Shown here: in pieces, positions 48,576-57,567 of the stretch
Position numbering within the stretch: position 1 is the stretch's first letter
Layout of the letters: each line of letters opens with the position of its first letter
Position numbers and translations under genes: made by a program
Assembly: GCF_004367745.1 (NCBI RefSeq)
Contig: NZ_CP037993.1
Location: 2,294,001-2,358,000 of the forward strand
Reading direction: 5' to 3'
DNA from: Herbaspirillum huttiense
GTDB taxonomy: Bacteria; Pseudomonadota; Gammaproteobacteria; Burkholderiales; Burkholderiaceae_D
DNA length: 64,000 nt
The notes under the pieces: model-generated
What the model saw: only the letters and a program-made list of their open reading frames with translations
What the model was told of the DNA's origin: nothing
Database searches by the model: none

Positions 48576-50062
48576 ACGTCAAGAAATTTATCGCCAATTC
48601 TTCTCGCGAGGCCTGGCGTCAGGTGCGCGAGGCGCTTGGCCCGGATGCCGTCATTCTCTCCAACCGCAATATTCCTGACGGGGTGGAGATCCTGGCCATG
48701 GCCAACGAGGACATGACCACCCTGGTGGCTCCGACCGGCGCGCGCGACCCCAATGCTCGCCCGCAGGCGGCCTCGCTGCAGCAGCAGTCCGGTGCGCCGA
48801 ACGCACAGCAGGCCAAGCGTCCGGCGCTGCTGTCGTCGCCGCTGGCCCAGCAGCCGCCCCGCGCCGCGCGTCCCGAGCATGCGCCATTGCTGGACCAGCC
48901 GGCCCACGGCCGCGCGCCTGCGCGCCCGGTGGAGGCTGCTCCGGCCAGCGATGCCCGCGTCTGGCGCAGCCGCCGTGCGGAGCAGGCGGCCGGTGGCCGT
49001 CCGGCCTCGGCCCAGCAGGCGCAGGAATCCGGCGAACATGACCAGCGTCCACGTTCGGCCCTGCCTGAATTCGATGGCAAGGACTACGACGAAATCCTCT
49101 CCGAAGTCATGAGCGAAATCCGCTCCATGCGCGGCGTGCTGGAAACCCAGCTGGCGGAGATTTCCTGGGGCGGTACGCAGAAACGCGATCCGCTCAAGGG
49201 CGTGGTACTGAAGGAAATGCTGGCGGCCGGCTTCTCGGCCAGCCTGTCGCGCCTGATCACCGAAAACCTGCCTGCCAACTCCAAGTCGCAGGACATCATG
49301 TTCTGGGTCAAGTCGGTGCTGGCGCGCAATCTCAATACCCTGGCCAACGAAAACGAACTGCTGGAAAACGGCGGCGTCTTCGCGCTGGTCGGCCCCACTG
49401 GCGTTGGCAAGACCACCACCACCGCCAAGCTGGCGGCGCGCTGCGTGATGCGCCACGGCTCCGGCAAGCTGGCCCTGATCACGACCGACGGCTACCGTAT
49501 CGGTGGTTACGAACAACTGCGCATCTACGGCAAGATCCTGGGCGTGATGGTGCACTCGGTCAAGGATGAGACCGACCTGCGCATCGCCCTGGAAGAGCTC
49601 AAGGGCAAGCACACCGTGCTGATCGACACCGCCGGTGTCGGCCAGCGCGACCAGATGGTGGCCGAGCAGGACGCCATGCTGGCCGGTGCCGGCGTGGACA
49701 TCAAGCGCCTGCTGTGCCTGAATGCCACCGCCACCGGCGGTACGCTCAATGAAGTGGTACATGCCTATTCCAGCTCCGGGCTGGCCGGCTGCATCATCAC
49801 CAAGCTGGACGAAGCCGCCACCATCGGCAACGTGCTGGATGTGGTGATCCGCCACAAGCTCAACCTGCATTACGTGGCCAATGGCCAGCGCGTGCCGGAA
49901 GACCTGCACGTGGCCAACAAGCTCTATCTCGCCGACCGCGCCTTCAAGCAGAAGCGCGAAACCGCCCCTTTCGAATTCCAGGAAGGTGAGTTGCCGGGTG
50001 TGATCGGTCCTACTGCCATGTCCATGAATGACCGGGGACTGCGTGAGGTGAGCTTTGGCTAG
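48572..50062 (+). CDS. flhF: SRP-type GTPase FlhF
   Basis: A 496-residue protein. The N-terminus (NVKKFIANSSREAWRQVREA) is followed by a long Pro/Ala/Gln-rich linker (about residues 50-175), then the NG domain with G1 GPTGVGKTTTTAKLAAR near residue 273, ITTDGYRIGGYEQL, DTAGVGQRD (G3) and TKLDEAATIG (G4). FlhF recruits early flagellar components to the pole and acts with FlhG. It overlaps flhG by 8 bases. Confidence 0.95.
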   Translation: MNVKKFIANSSREAWRQVREALGPDAVILSNRNIPDGVEILAMANEDMTTLVAPTGARDPNARPQAASLQQQSGAPNAQQAKRPALLSSPLAQQPPRAARPEHAPLLDQPAHGRAPARPVEAAPASDARVWRSRRAEQAAGGRPASAQQAQESGEHDQRPRSALPEFDGKDYDEILSEVMSEIRSMRGVLETQLAEISWGGTQKRDPLKGVVLKEMLAAGFSASLSRLITENLPANSKSQDIMFWVKSVLARNLNTLANENELLENGGVFALVGPTGVGKTTTTAKLAARCVMRHGSGKLALITTDGYRIGGYEQLRIYGKILGVMVHSVKDETDLRIALEELKGKHTVLIDTAGVGQRDQMVAEQDAMLAGAGVDIKRLLCLNATATGGTLNEVVHAYSSSGLAGCIITKLDEAATIGNVLDVVIRHKLNLHYVANGQRVPEDLHVANKLYLADRAFKQKRETAPFEFQEGELPGVIGPTAMSMNDRGLREVSFG

Positions 50063-50900
50063 TTACGATATCGACCAGGCAGCAGGGCTGCGCCGGATGC
50101 TGGAGCGTCCGGTGCCCAGGCTGTTCACCTTCTTCTCGGTGCTGGGTGAGGAAGAGAAGAGTGCCATGCTCATCAATCTGGCGGCGTCACTGTCGCAGGC
50201 CAAGCACAGCGTGCTGGTGGTGGATGGCGACGTGGCCACAACGGGTCTGCTGACCCGCATCGGCCTGCGTCACGACGTGGCGACCCTGCAGGAAGTAGCG
50301 CGTATGGAGCGTCCGATGGCGGAAGCCACTCGGCTCCTGCCGGAAGGTTTTTCGATGGCGCGCATCGCCCGCCGCAGCGTGCCTTCGGCGACCGATCCGC
50401 ATGCCGGTCGTCTGGCGGAGATCTTCGACAGCCTCATCGAGCAGGCCGAGATCACACTGGTCAATGGCGTGCTGGCACGCGACCTGTCGCTGCCGGTGCC
50501 GACCATGGAAATGGGTGAGATCGTGATCCAGGTGTCGACCACGGCCTCGTCGATCAAGTCGGCCTATGTGCTGCTGAAGAGCTTGAGTGACCGCATCGGC
50601 CGCCGTCCCTTCAGTCTCATCGTCAACGATGCCACCGAAGCCGAGGCCCGTACCGTCTACGCCAACATGGCCCAGGCGGCCAGCCGCTACCTGGCGGCGC
50701 AGCTCAATTTCATCGGCGCGATTCCGGCGGATGACCATATTCGCCGCGCCACCGGACAGGGGCGGGCGGTGATGGACGTGTTTCCCTTTGCCGGTGCCGC
50801 GCTGGCCTTCCAGCGCCTGTCCAAGCGCTTCACCGCCGGTCCGGATGCGGCCCGCAGCAGCTACGGGATGGCCACCGACGGCGCCAGTCTGGGAGTGTGA
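50055..50900 (+). CDS. flhG: FlhG/FleN-like MinD-family protein with degenerate ATPase motifs
   Basis: A 281-residue MinD-fold protein in the usual position after flhF. The expected deviant Walker A (GGxGKT) reads VLGEEEKSAMLINLA, losing the paired glycines and the signature lysine; the second motif reads VLVVDGDVATTGL, still MinD-like; and the usual DTG at strand 3 is replaced by ITLVNGVLARD. The rest (VSTTASSIKSAYVLLKSLSD, FSLIVNDATEAEARTVYANM, IPADDHIRRATGQGRAV) is family-typical. FlhG usually limits flagellar number through ATP-dependent FlhF stimulation; this copy may work without hydrolysis. Confidence 0.88.
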   Translation: MASYDIDQAAGLRRMLERPVPRLFTFFSVLGEEEKSAMLINLAASLSQAKHSVLVVDGDVATTGLLTRIGLRHDVATLQEVARMERPMAEATRLLPEGFSMARIARRSVPSATDPHAGRLAEIFDSLIEQAEITLVNGVLARDLSLPVPTMEMGEIVIQVSTTASSIKSAYVLLKSLSDRIGRRPFSLIVNDATEAEARTVYANMAQAASRYLAAQLNFIGAIPADDHIRRATGQGRAVMDVFPFAGAALAFQRLSKRFTAGPDAARSSYGMATDGASLGV

Positions 50901-50905
50901 CGTGC

Positions 50906-51643
50906 ATGTATAACGTCAAGGGAAAAAAGGGCAAAAACGACGTACTGGAGCAGCATGCGCCGCTGGTCAAGAAACTGGCGCATCAGCTCAAGGCCAAGCT
51001 GCCCCCCAGCGTAGAGGTGGACGACCTGATCCAGGCCGGCATGATGGGCTTGCTCGACGCCGTCAACCGCTACGAGGAAACCCATGGCGCGCAGTTCGAG
51101 ACCTACGCCGTGCAGCGTATCCGTGGGGCCATGCTGGATGAGCTGCGCAGCAGCGACTGGCTGCCGCGCAGCATCCGCCAGAATGCGCGCAAGGTGGAAG
51201 AAGCCATGCAGTCCCTGCTGCAGCAACTGGGCCGTCAGCCGCAAGAGGCGGAAGTGGCGCAGCACATGAAGATCAGCTTGGCCGAGTATCAGTCGCTGCT
51301 GACCGACTGCGGCGGGCACCAGCTGATCTATTACGAAGATTTTCACGACGACGATGGCGGCCACGAACACTTCCTGGACCGCTACCAGACCGGCGACGGC
51401 GAGGATGATCCGCTGCAGAGCCTGATCAATGGCGGTTTCCGCGAAGCCGTGGTGGATTCCATCAAGGCCTTGCCCGAGCGTGAGCAGATCCTGATGGCGC
51501 TGTACTACGAGCAGGAAATGAACCTCAAGGAAATCGGCGCCGTCATGGGCGTTTCCGAATCGCGCGTGTGCCAGTTGCACAGCCAGGCGATCTCGCGCAT
51601 GCGTTCGTATCTGCGCGAGCATTCCTGGAGCGGGGTGGCCTGA
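50906..51643 (+). CDS. fliA: Flagellar sigma factor FliA (sigma-28)
   Basis: A 245-residue sigma factor. Region 2: VDDLIQAGMMGLLDAVNRYE, FETYAVQRIRGAMLDELRSS; region 3: LPRSIRQNARKVEEAMQSLL; region 4: LKEIGAVMGVSESRVCQLHS. It drives late flagellar and chemotaxis genes from TAAA-N15-GCCGATAA-type promoters and is held by FlgM. ATG 50906 is chosen over the GTG at 50897, which would lie almost on top of the GGGAG box. Two strong sigma-28 promoters are present in this window (52628-52654 and 61334-61360). Confidence 0.95.
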   Translation: MYNVKGKKGKNDVLEQHAPLVKKLAHQLKAKLPPSVEVDDLIQAGMMGLLDAVNRYEETHGAQFETYAVQRIRGAMLDELRSSDWLPRSIRQNARKVEEAMQSLLQQLGRQPQEAEVAQHMKISLAEYQSLLTDCGGHQLIYYEDFHDDDGGHEHFLDRYQTGDGEDDPLQSLINGGFREAVVDSIKALPEREQILMALYYEQEMNLKEIGAVMGVSESRVCQLHSQAISRMRSYLREHSWSGVA

Positions 51644-51700
51644 GGCTGCCTGCCTTCAGGGCGCAGATCCGAGAGAGGACGCAGGACGCGTCAACGACAA

Positions 51701-51724
51701 AGCCCGGCAAATGCCGGGCTTTTT
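51701..51724. terminator. Bidirectional terminator between fliA and flgN
   Basis: AGCCCGGC-AAAT-GCCGGGCT followed by TTTT; A tract on the other side. It lies between the convergent fliA and flgN genes. Confidence 0.85.
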
Positions 51725-51771
51725 GTTGATGCGATCTTGCTGTGCTTCCGTGAGCGGGAAGCGGCTGAAAC

Positions 51772-52230
51772 TTATACCACGCCCAGACGGCGTCCCGAAG
51801 ACCGGATGCTGTTCTGGCCATCCGGGCCATAGAAATTGCCGGTGCCGGTCTTGCCTTGCAGGATGGTCAGGGCGCTCTGATTGATGGAAAGCTTCTTGCC
51901 GATCAGCAGGCCATTGACGCGGTTCAGTTCCTTGGCGTCCTGCGCCAGTTCGAACAGGCTGGCCCAGATCTCGCGGTCAGCGTCGCTGGCTTGCTCATTC
52001 ATCCACTGTTGCATGCCGCTTTCATCTGCACTGTAGCCGAGGCTGCCCAGCAGCGCGTGGCGATTGCCGGCCAGCGTGGACATTTCAGCAACGATAGCGG
52101 CCTTTTCGGTAATGATGTCGGTCAGGCCTTCGGCGGTGGCTTCCGCCAGCAGTGCCTGTTCCTGGCTCAGTTTTTCCACCAGGCGCGACAGCGCGGCGTG
52201 TTCCAGGGACAGGTTGCTGGCCGGATTCAT
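51772..52230 (-). CDS. flgN: Flagellar export chaperone FlgN
   Basis: A 152-residue helical protein (LEHAALSRLVEKLSQEQALL, LTDIITEKAAIVAEMSTLAG, ELNRVNGLLIGKKLSINQSA) of FlgN type, ending in a flexible Gly-rich tail. It guards the hook-filament junction proteins FlgK and FlgL and delivers them to the export gate. It follows flgM in the same leftward operon, 31 bases apart. Confidence 0.92.
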   Translation of the reverse strand: MNPASNLSLEHAALSRLVEKLSQEQALLAEATAEGLTDIITEKAAIVAEMSTLAGNRHALLGSLGYSADESGMQQWMNEQASDADREIWASLFELAQDAKELNRVNGLLIGKKLSINQSALTILQGKTGTGNFYGPDGQNSIRSSGRRLGVV

Positions 52231-52261
52231 GCGAAAGATCCTCTGAGCGGTAAAACGGGAA

Positions 52262-52576
52262 TCAGGCCGGGCGGGCGCTGATGAGATTCTTGACGGTATC
52301 GATCACGCCGTCGGCGATCTTGTCGGCATCGATCTGGAAAGTGCCGTTGGCGATGGCCGCTTTCAGCTTTTCCACTTTTTCGGCATTGAAACCGCCGTTT
52401 TTGGTGTCCTTGGTTTCCAGCGCCTGATAGGTGCTGGACAAGCGCACGCTGTCCGAAGCCGCTTTGGTGGCGGCCGGGTCGGTGCCCGCAGGATTGGCGG
52501 CAGTCGTGTTGCGGGTCTGCGTTTGCGTCTGCTCGGTGTTGAGGGCGGCAGATTTGAGGGCGTCGTTAACGTTCAC
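52262..52576 (-). CDS. flgM: Anti-sigma-28 factor FlgM
   Basis: A 104-residue protein with a disordered, Thr/Asn/Ala-rich N-terminal half and the sigma-binding C-terminal helices (SDSVRLSSTYQALE, FNAEKVEKLKAAIANGTFQI, ADKIADGVIDTVKNLIS). It holds FliA until the hook is finished and is then exported. It is preceded by a near-perfect FliA promoter, which gives the usual feedback loop. Confidence 0.94.
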   Translation of the reverse strand: MNVNDALKSAALNTEQTQTQTRNTTAANPAGTDPAATKAASDSVRLSSTYQALETKDTKNGGFNAEKVEKLKAAIANGTFQIDADKIADGVIDTVKNLISARPA

Positions 52577-52627
52577 GGCAGTATTCCTTGTAGGGTGGGG
52601 GCGCTTCGCACCCGCCTGTCGTATGGA

Positions 52628-52654
52628 TTATCGACCAGTTCTGGGCAAACTTTA
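52628..52654 (-). promoter_or_regulatory. Sigma-28 promoter of flgMN
   Basis: Read on the minus strand: TAAAGTTT-N11-GTCGATAA, an exact -35 octamer, exact 11-base spacing and a 7 of 8 match in the -10. It lies 52 bases upstream of the flgM start. Confidence 0.88.
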
Positions 52655-52789
52655 ACATTCCCGCACCTGAATTAAGCTGAATTCGGGTACTTTTCTTCAC
52701 ATTCCTGTCTGGGCGATCCGCTGCGTTCCGCGCGGGACTTGCCCTGCGGGAAATTGCTTCATATCAATAGAGAAGCCGGGGTCGCCGGC

Positions 52790-53527
52790 TCAGTAGTTGA
52801 TTTCCAGAATCCCGCCCGCTTTGGCAATACCGCTCACCACCTGGCCGGCCGCCGTCCGGGCCTGGGCCATCTGGCCTTCGTTGGCATTGGTCAGGGCGCG
52901 CGCTTCGGTGGAAATCTGGAAGCCCGGACCGATCGATACGACGCGTACCGCCTGGCCTTGCTGCACCACGCGCTGGTTGCGGATGGTGTCGAGGCGCAGC
53001 GGCGTACCGGCGCGCAGCGACATGTTGGCGACGCGGCCGATGACCTGTGATTCTTCGGTGATCACGCCGCTGGGCAGGGCCGACATGTCGCCGCGAATGC
53101 GCGTGATGTCGCTGGCGCTGATGGTCTGGCCCTGGGCCAGCGGGACCGCGGCGACCAGGTAATCCGAGATCACCTGCACGTTGGCGCGCAGGTAGATGGT
53201 CCAGGGGGAGGGGGCCACGCACTTGATGCCGACCGTGGTGCGGCCGAACAGGCGGCCGCCATTGGGCATGAAGGCTTGCGGTTCAAGACAGGCCGCCAGC
53301 GTCAGGCGTGCATCGGCAGGATCGATGGTGACCGTGACGCTGCCGGGCAGACCCGAGGTCTGGCTTTTCAGGAATTGCTCCGCCACTTGTTGCAAGGCTT
53401 GCAAGTCCTGCTTTTGGGGGGAGTTGGGGTCGTTCTGGGCGAGTGCAGGCGCAGTCGCCCCCAGACCGGCTGCCAGCAAGGACAGGACGGCGAAAGTGCG
53501 GCGCAGGGCGCGGAAAGCGTGTTTCAT
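52790..53527 (-). CDS. flgA: P-ring assembly chaperone FlgA
   Basis: About 245 residues with a signal peptide (LRRTFAVLSLLAAGLGATAP ending ALA-QND). The mature part has the FlgA/SAF-type domain: LPLGxx-like VPLAQGQTISASDITRIRGD, LRAGTPLRLDTIRNQRVVQQ and the end GIAKAGGILEINY. It aids FlgI ring assembly in the periplasm. The start at 53527 gives a normal signal peptide; an in-frame ATG at 53572 is an alternative. A short hairpin (AGCCGG/CCGGCT, 52774-52790) abuts its stop. It is divergent from flgB, as in many betaproteobacteria. Confidence 0.93.
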   Translation of the reverse strand: MKHAFRALRRTFAVLSLLAAGLGATAPALAQNDPNSPQKQDLQALQQVAEQFLKSQTSGLPGSVTVTIDPADARLTLAACLEPQAFMPNGGRLFGRTTVGIKCVAPSPWTIYLRANVQVISDYLVAAVPLAQGQTISASDITRIRGDMSALPSGVITEESQVIGRVANMSLRAGTPLRLDTIRNQRVVQQGQAVRVVSIGPGFQISTEARALTNANEGQMAQARTAAGQVVSGIAKAGGILEINY

Positions 53528-53755
53528 TTTGTGCAACTTGCCCGCAGGGCATAGGCGAATCTTGGCACTCATGGTACGTCGCGCGCGCGAGGTCAAAAGG
53601 GCAAACAGGGGAGGCTTTTCTCTCTTTATCGCCCCTTAGAGTTCGGGGTGCGAACGTATGATCAAGCCTACGTAATTCCATCATCGGCGCAGTCCGCAAG
53701 TGGCCCGGCAACCGGCCGGGCAGGACAGGGGGCGCTGGTACTTCCGGAGGACCTG

Positions 53756-54184
53756 ATGGTCTCTAAGCTCGACGATTATTTCCGTTTCAACGAGATGGCG
53801 CTGAACCTGCGGTCACAGCGCCAGCAGGTGCTGGCGTCCAACATCGCCAACGCGGACACGCCCAACTACAAGGCGCGTGACGTCAACTTTGCCGACGCGC
53901 TCAAGAATGCGCTGGACAGCAAGTCCAACACGATTCCGCCGCTGCAGCTGGAGCGCACTGCTGCCACGCACGTGGCCGGCACCGCGCCCGACAACGGTCC
54001 CGGCAGCATCGGCGGCACCGCCTTGCAGTACCGCACGCCGGCGCAGGGCAGCGTGGACGGCAATACGGTCGATATGGATGTGGAGCGCAATGAATTCCTG
54101 GACAACGGCATCCGCTACGAAGCCGGCGTCACCTCCGTGAACGGCCAGATCAAGGCCATGCTGAACGCTATCCAACCGGGCTGA
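53756..54184 (+). CDS. flgB: Flagellar proximal rod protein FlgB
   Basis: A 142-residue rod protein: [20 protein letters not shown], then [20 protein letters not shown] (the conserved rod/hook N-terminal motif). ATG 53756 has CCGGAGGACC upstream, and the long open frame before it overlaps the promoter region. It starts the flgB-to-flgJ operon. Confidence 0.95.
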   Translation: MVSKLDDYFRFNEMALNLRSQRQQVLASNIANADTPNYKARDVNFADALKNALDSKSNTIPPLQLERTAATHVAGTAPDNGPGSIGGTALQYRTPAQGSVDGNTVDMDVERNEFLDNGIRYEAGVTSVNGQIKAMLNAIQPG

Positions 54185-54189
54185 TAAAC

Positions 54190-54594
54190 ATGTCTCTTTC
54201 CAACATCTTCAACGTCGCCGGCTCGGCCATGAGCGCCCAGGCACAGCGCCTCAACGCCACGGCCAGCAACATCGCCAACGCCGACAGTGCGACCAGCCCC
54301 GATGGCACGCCCTACAAGGCCAAGCAGGTAGTGTTCGAAGCCATTCCGGTGGGCAGCGTCAAGGACAGCGGCGTGAAAGTGGCGGCCGTGGTCGAGAATC
54401 AGGCCCCGCCCAAGCTGGTCTACGACCCCAAGCATCCCATGGCCGATGGCAATGGCTACGTCGCCATGCCCAACGTCAATCCGGTCGAGGAAATGGTCAA
54501 CATGATCTCGGCCTCCCGCTCTTACCAGACCAATGTGGAAACGATGAACACGGCCAAGGCCATGCTCGTCAAGACCCTCACCATCGGCCAATAA
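54190..54594 (+). CDS. flgC: Flagellar proximal rod protein FlgC
   Basis: A 134-residue rod protein with [34 protein letters not shown] and the C-terminal [20 protein letters not shown] ending in [11 protein letters not shown]. It assembles next to FlgB and FlgF in the rod. It starts 5 bases after flgB. Confidence 0.96.
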   Translation: MSLSNIFNVAGSAMSAQAQRLNATASNIANADSATSPDGTPYKAKQVVFEAIPVGSVKDSGVKVAAVVENQAPPKLVYDPKHPMADGNGYVAMPNVNPVEEMVNMISASRSYQTNVETMNTAKAMLVKTLTIGQ

Positions 54595-54608
54595 CCAGGA
54601 CCTGAATC

Positions 54609-55334
54609 ATGGCAATCGTCTCCAGTGACCTGCTCACCGCAATGAATGGGACGAGCAGCAGCTCGTCCACTACCACCAGCTCTTCCAGCCTGGACAACAA
54701 CAGCCCGGATGCGATCCAGAACCGCTTCCTGACGCTGTTGATCGCGCAGATGAAGAACCAGGACCCCAGCAACCCGATGGACAATTCGCAGCTGACCACC
54801 CAGATGGCGCAGCTGTCCACGGTGTCGGGCATCAGCCAGCTGAACAATTCGCTGTCCACGCTGATGAGCAACCTCAATTCCTCGCAGGCGCTGTCGACCG
54901 CCAACATGATCGGCCACAGCGTGCTGGCCCCGGGCAACAGCATCCAGCTGACCAGCGATACCACCAAGGATGCCAGCGGTACGGAAACCACCAGCCAGAA
55001 GGCGGTGTTCGGCGTGAACCTGTCCGGTACCGCCTCCTCCGTGGTGGTCACCATCAAGGATTCCTCGGGTGCCGTGGTCCACACCACCGACCTGGGCACC
55101 CAGGCCGCCGGTGTGGTGCCGGTGATCTGGGATGGCTCCAACGACACCGGTGGCAAGGTGGCCGATGGCAATTACACCTTCACGGTCAGTGCTTCCAACA
55201 ACGGGACGGCGGTCAGCGCATCGACCCTGTCCTTCGGTACCGTTTCCAGCGTCTCGACTGCGTCGGACGGCGTCAAGCTCAACGTCACCAATGTCGGCAC
55301 CATCAAGCCGACCGACGTCGTGCAAATTCTTTAA
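54609..55334 (+). CDS. flgD: Hook cap protein FlgD
   Basis: A 241-residue protein with a Ser/Thr-rich N-terminal tail, then the conserved export/capping part FLTLLIAQMKNQDPSNPMDN SQLTTQMAQLS in the first 75 residues, followed by FlgD FnIII/Tudor-like domains (VPVIWDGSNDTGGKVADGNY). It caps the growing hook and is lost when the hook is complete. Confidence 0.95.
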   Translation: MAIVSSDLLTAMNGTSSSSSTTTSSSSLDNNSPDAIQNRFLTLLIAQMKNQDPSNPMDNSQLTTQMAQLSTVSGISQLNNSLSTLMSNLNSSQALSTANMIGHSVLAPGNSIQLTSDTTKDASGTETTSQKAVFGVNLSGTASSVVVTIKDSSGAVVHTTDLGTQAAGVVPVIWDGSNDTGGKVADGNYTFTVSASNNGTAVSASTLSFGTVSSVSTASDGVKLNVTNVGTIKPTDVVQIL

Positions 55335-55373
55335 TCGTCATTACCGACAACATTCGGAACAAGGGGATATCTC

Positions 55374-56654
55374 ATGAGTTTTCAGCAAGGTCTGAGCGGA
55401 CTGAACGGCGCAGCCAAGAGCCTGGACGTCATCGGTAATAACGTGGCCAACGCCAGCACGGTGGGTTTCAAGCAGTCGCAGACGCAGTTTGCCGACATGT
55501 ACGCCAATTCCATGAACCGTTCCGGCAATTCGCCGGTGGGTATCGGTGTGACCGTGGCCAATGTGGCGCAACAGTTCACCCAGGGCAATATCACGTCGTC
55601 CAACAACCCGCTGGATATCGCCATCAATGGTGACGGTTTCTTCCAGTTGGCCGCCAGCTCCAGCGACCTGTCGCCGATGTACGGGCGCAATGGCCAGTTC
55701 CAGCTCGACAAGAACGGCTACATCGTCAACCCCAGCATGAACGGGGCCTTCCTGATGGGTTATGCAGCCGGTGTGACCGGTGGCGATCCGGTGCGCCTGC
55801 AGATTGATACCTCCTCGATCCCGGCGACCACCACCACCACCATCAATACCAAGGTCAACCTGGATTCGCGCGTGACCGTGCCGACCACGACCACTTTCAG
55901 CGCCACCGACCCGACCTCGTACAACAACTCGACCGGCGTGACCATCTATGACAGCCTGGGCAATCCATACAGCGTCCAGACTTTCTATGTGAAGAACACG
56001 CCGACCGGCACGCCGCCGACCACTACCTGGGACGTCTACGCCACCGTCGACGGCAAGACCCTGACCACCACCTCCGGTGGTACCACGCCCCTGAAGCTGG
56101 GTTCGATGGTGTTCGATTCGACCGGTACCCTGACCTCGGGCGGTGCCATGACCATCGACCTGCGTTCGACCGGCACCAACCCCGGCATCGCCAAGGCCGG
56201 CGGCAACTTCGCCAGCACCATTGCGCTGAGCTACACCGGCTCGACCCAGACCGGTTCGGCCTTCGTCAACCTGGCGCAGAGCCAGAACGGCATGCCGCCG
56301 GGCACCCTGTCGAGCTTCTCGATCGACAAGGACGGCACCATCGTCGGTTCCTACAGCAACCAGCAGACCAAGAATCTGGGCAGCGTGGTGCTGGTCAATT
56401 TCGCCAACCCCAACGGCCTGCAGCCGCTGGGCAACAACCTGTACTCCGCCACGGCCGCCGCCGGCAGCCCGCTGGTGGGCAAGCCGACCACCGGTACCTT
56501 CGGTACCCTGCAGGCCCGTGCGGTGGAAGACTCCAACGTCGACCTGACCGCCGAGCTGGTCAACATGATCGTGGCGCAGCGTGTCTACCAGGCCAACTCG
56601 CAGACCATCAAGGTGCAGGATACCGTGCTGCAGACGCTGGTCAGCCTGCGTTAA
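55374..56654 (+). CDS. flgE: Flagellar hook protein FlgE
   Basis: A 426-residue protein. N-terminus: SFQQGLSGLNGAAKSLDVIG with NNVANASTVGFKQSQTQFAD. The variable central domains are rich in Thr, Ser, Gly and Asn. C-terminus: NVDLTAELVNMIVAQRVYQA NSQTIKVQDTVLQTLVSLR. It polymerises to the hook, the universal joint. AGGGGATATCTC lies before the ATG. Confidence 0.96.
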   Translation: MSFQQGLSGLNGAAKSLDVIGNNVANASTVGFKQSQTQFADMYANSMNRSGNSPVGIGVTVANVAQQFTQGNITSSNNPLDIAINGDGFFQLAASSSDLSPMYGRNGQFQLDKNGYIVNPSMNGAFLMGYAAGVTGGDPVRLQIDTSSIPATTTTTINTKVNLDSRVTVPTTTTFSATDPTSYNNSTGVTIYDSLGNPYSVQTFYVKNTPTGTPPTTTWDVYATVDGKTLTTTSGGTTPLKLGSMVFDSTGTLTSGGAMTIDLRSTGTNPGIAKAGGNFASTIALSYTGSTQTGSAFVNLAQSQNGMPPGTLSSFSIDKDGTIVGSYSNQQTKNLGSVVLVNFANPNGLQPLGNNLYSATAAAGSPLVGKPTTGTFGTLQARAVEDSNVDLTAELVNMIVAQRVYQANSQTIKVQDTVLQTLVSLR

Positions 56655-56665
56655 CAGGGTAATCC

Positions 56666-56685
56666 GGCGCGCCTTGCGGCGCGCC
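56666..56685 (+). other. GC-rich hairpin after flgE
   Basis: GGCGCGCC-TTGC-GGCGCGCC, an 8-base-pair perfect stem with a tetraloop but no T run, 12 bases after the flgE stop. It is more likely an mRNA stability or processing element than a terminator, since flgF follows in the same direction. A second small stem CCGGTTTCAACCGG lies just downstream (about 56715-56728). Confidence 0.6.
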
Positions 56686-56764
56686 TGCTTCAAGGCTGCC
56701 GGCGTCGCCGGTGGCCGGTTTCAACCGGTGGTGCCAGGGATGGGTGCCACCACTAAGGGGTGAT

Positions 56765-57502
56765 ATGGATCGTCTGGTCTATACAGCGATGTCGGGCGCC
56801 AAGCACACGCTTGAGCAGCAAGCCAGCGCCAGCAACAACCTGGCCAATGCCACGACCACGGGCTTTCGTGCCCAATTGAATACCTTCCGTTCGGCTCCGG
56901 TGGTAGGGCAGGGCTTGCCGACGCGTGCTTTCGTGGTGGACTCCACTGCAGGCAATGATTTTTCGCAGGGTCCGATCCAGGACACCGGCCGTGCGCTGGA
57001 TGTGGCCATTCAGGGCCGTGGCTGGATCGCGGTGCGGACCGCCGATGGCGGCGAAGCCTACACCCGCAACGGCAGCTTCAAGATCAACGAGAACGGCATC
57101 CTGCAGACCCAGAACGGCCAGTCCGTGCAGGGCGACGGCGGTCCGATCACGATTCCGCCCGATACCACCGTGGCCATCGCGGCTGACGGCACGGTGTCGT
57201 CGATCCCGACCAACGGCATCCCCAATGCGGTCAACGTGCTGGGCCGCATCAAGCTGGTCAACCCGGACGAGAAGAACCTGAAACGCGGCGACGACGGCCT
57301 GTTCCGCACCATCACCGGTGCCGCCCAGCCCGACGCCAATGTGCGCCTGGCCAGCGGTGCGGTCGAAGGCAGCAACGTGAACGTGGTGGAAGCGATGGTC
57401 AACATGATCAACCTGTCGCGCCAGTTCGAAATGAACATGAAAGTGATCCAGACCGCCGAAAGTGATTCCACCAAGGCGACCACGATCCTGTCGCTGTCTT
57501 GA
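56765..57502 (+). CDS. flgF: Flagellar proximal rod protein FlgF
   Basis: A 245-residue protein beginning MDRLVYTAMSGAKHTLEQQA with SNNLANATTTGFRAQLNTFR, the FlgF/G-type rod N-terminus, and a C-terminus VNVVEAMVNMINLSRQFEMN. The ATG at 56765 has AAGGGGTGAT upstream; the longer frame is an artefact over the intergenic hairpins. Confidence 0.95.
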   Translation: MDRLVYTAMSGAKHTLEQQASASNNLANATTTGFRAQLNTFRSAPVVGQGLPTRAFVVDSTAGNDFSQGPIQDTGRALDVAIQGRGWIAVRTADGGEAYTRNGSFKINENGILQTQNGQSVQGDGGPITIPPDTTVAIAADGTVSSIPTNGIPNAVNVLGRIKLVNPDEKNLKRGDDGLFRTITGAAQPDANVRLASGAVEGSNVNVVEAMVNMINLSRQFEMNMKVIQTAESDSTKATTILSLS

Positions 57503-57567
57503 TGCTGCCCACGCACCTGACCTTACCGATGCACCCGCAGCGCAAGCGCTGATTACCGGAGAAACAA

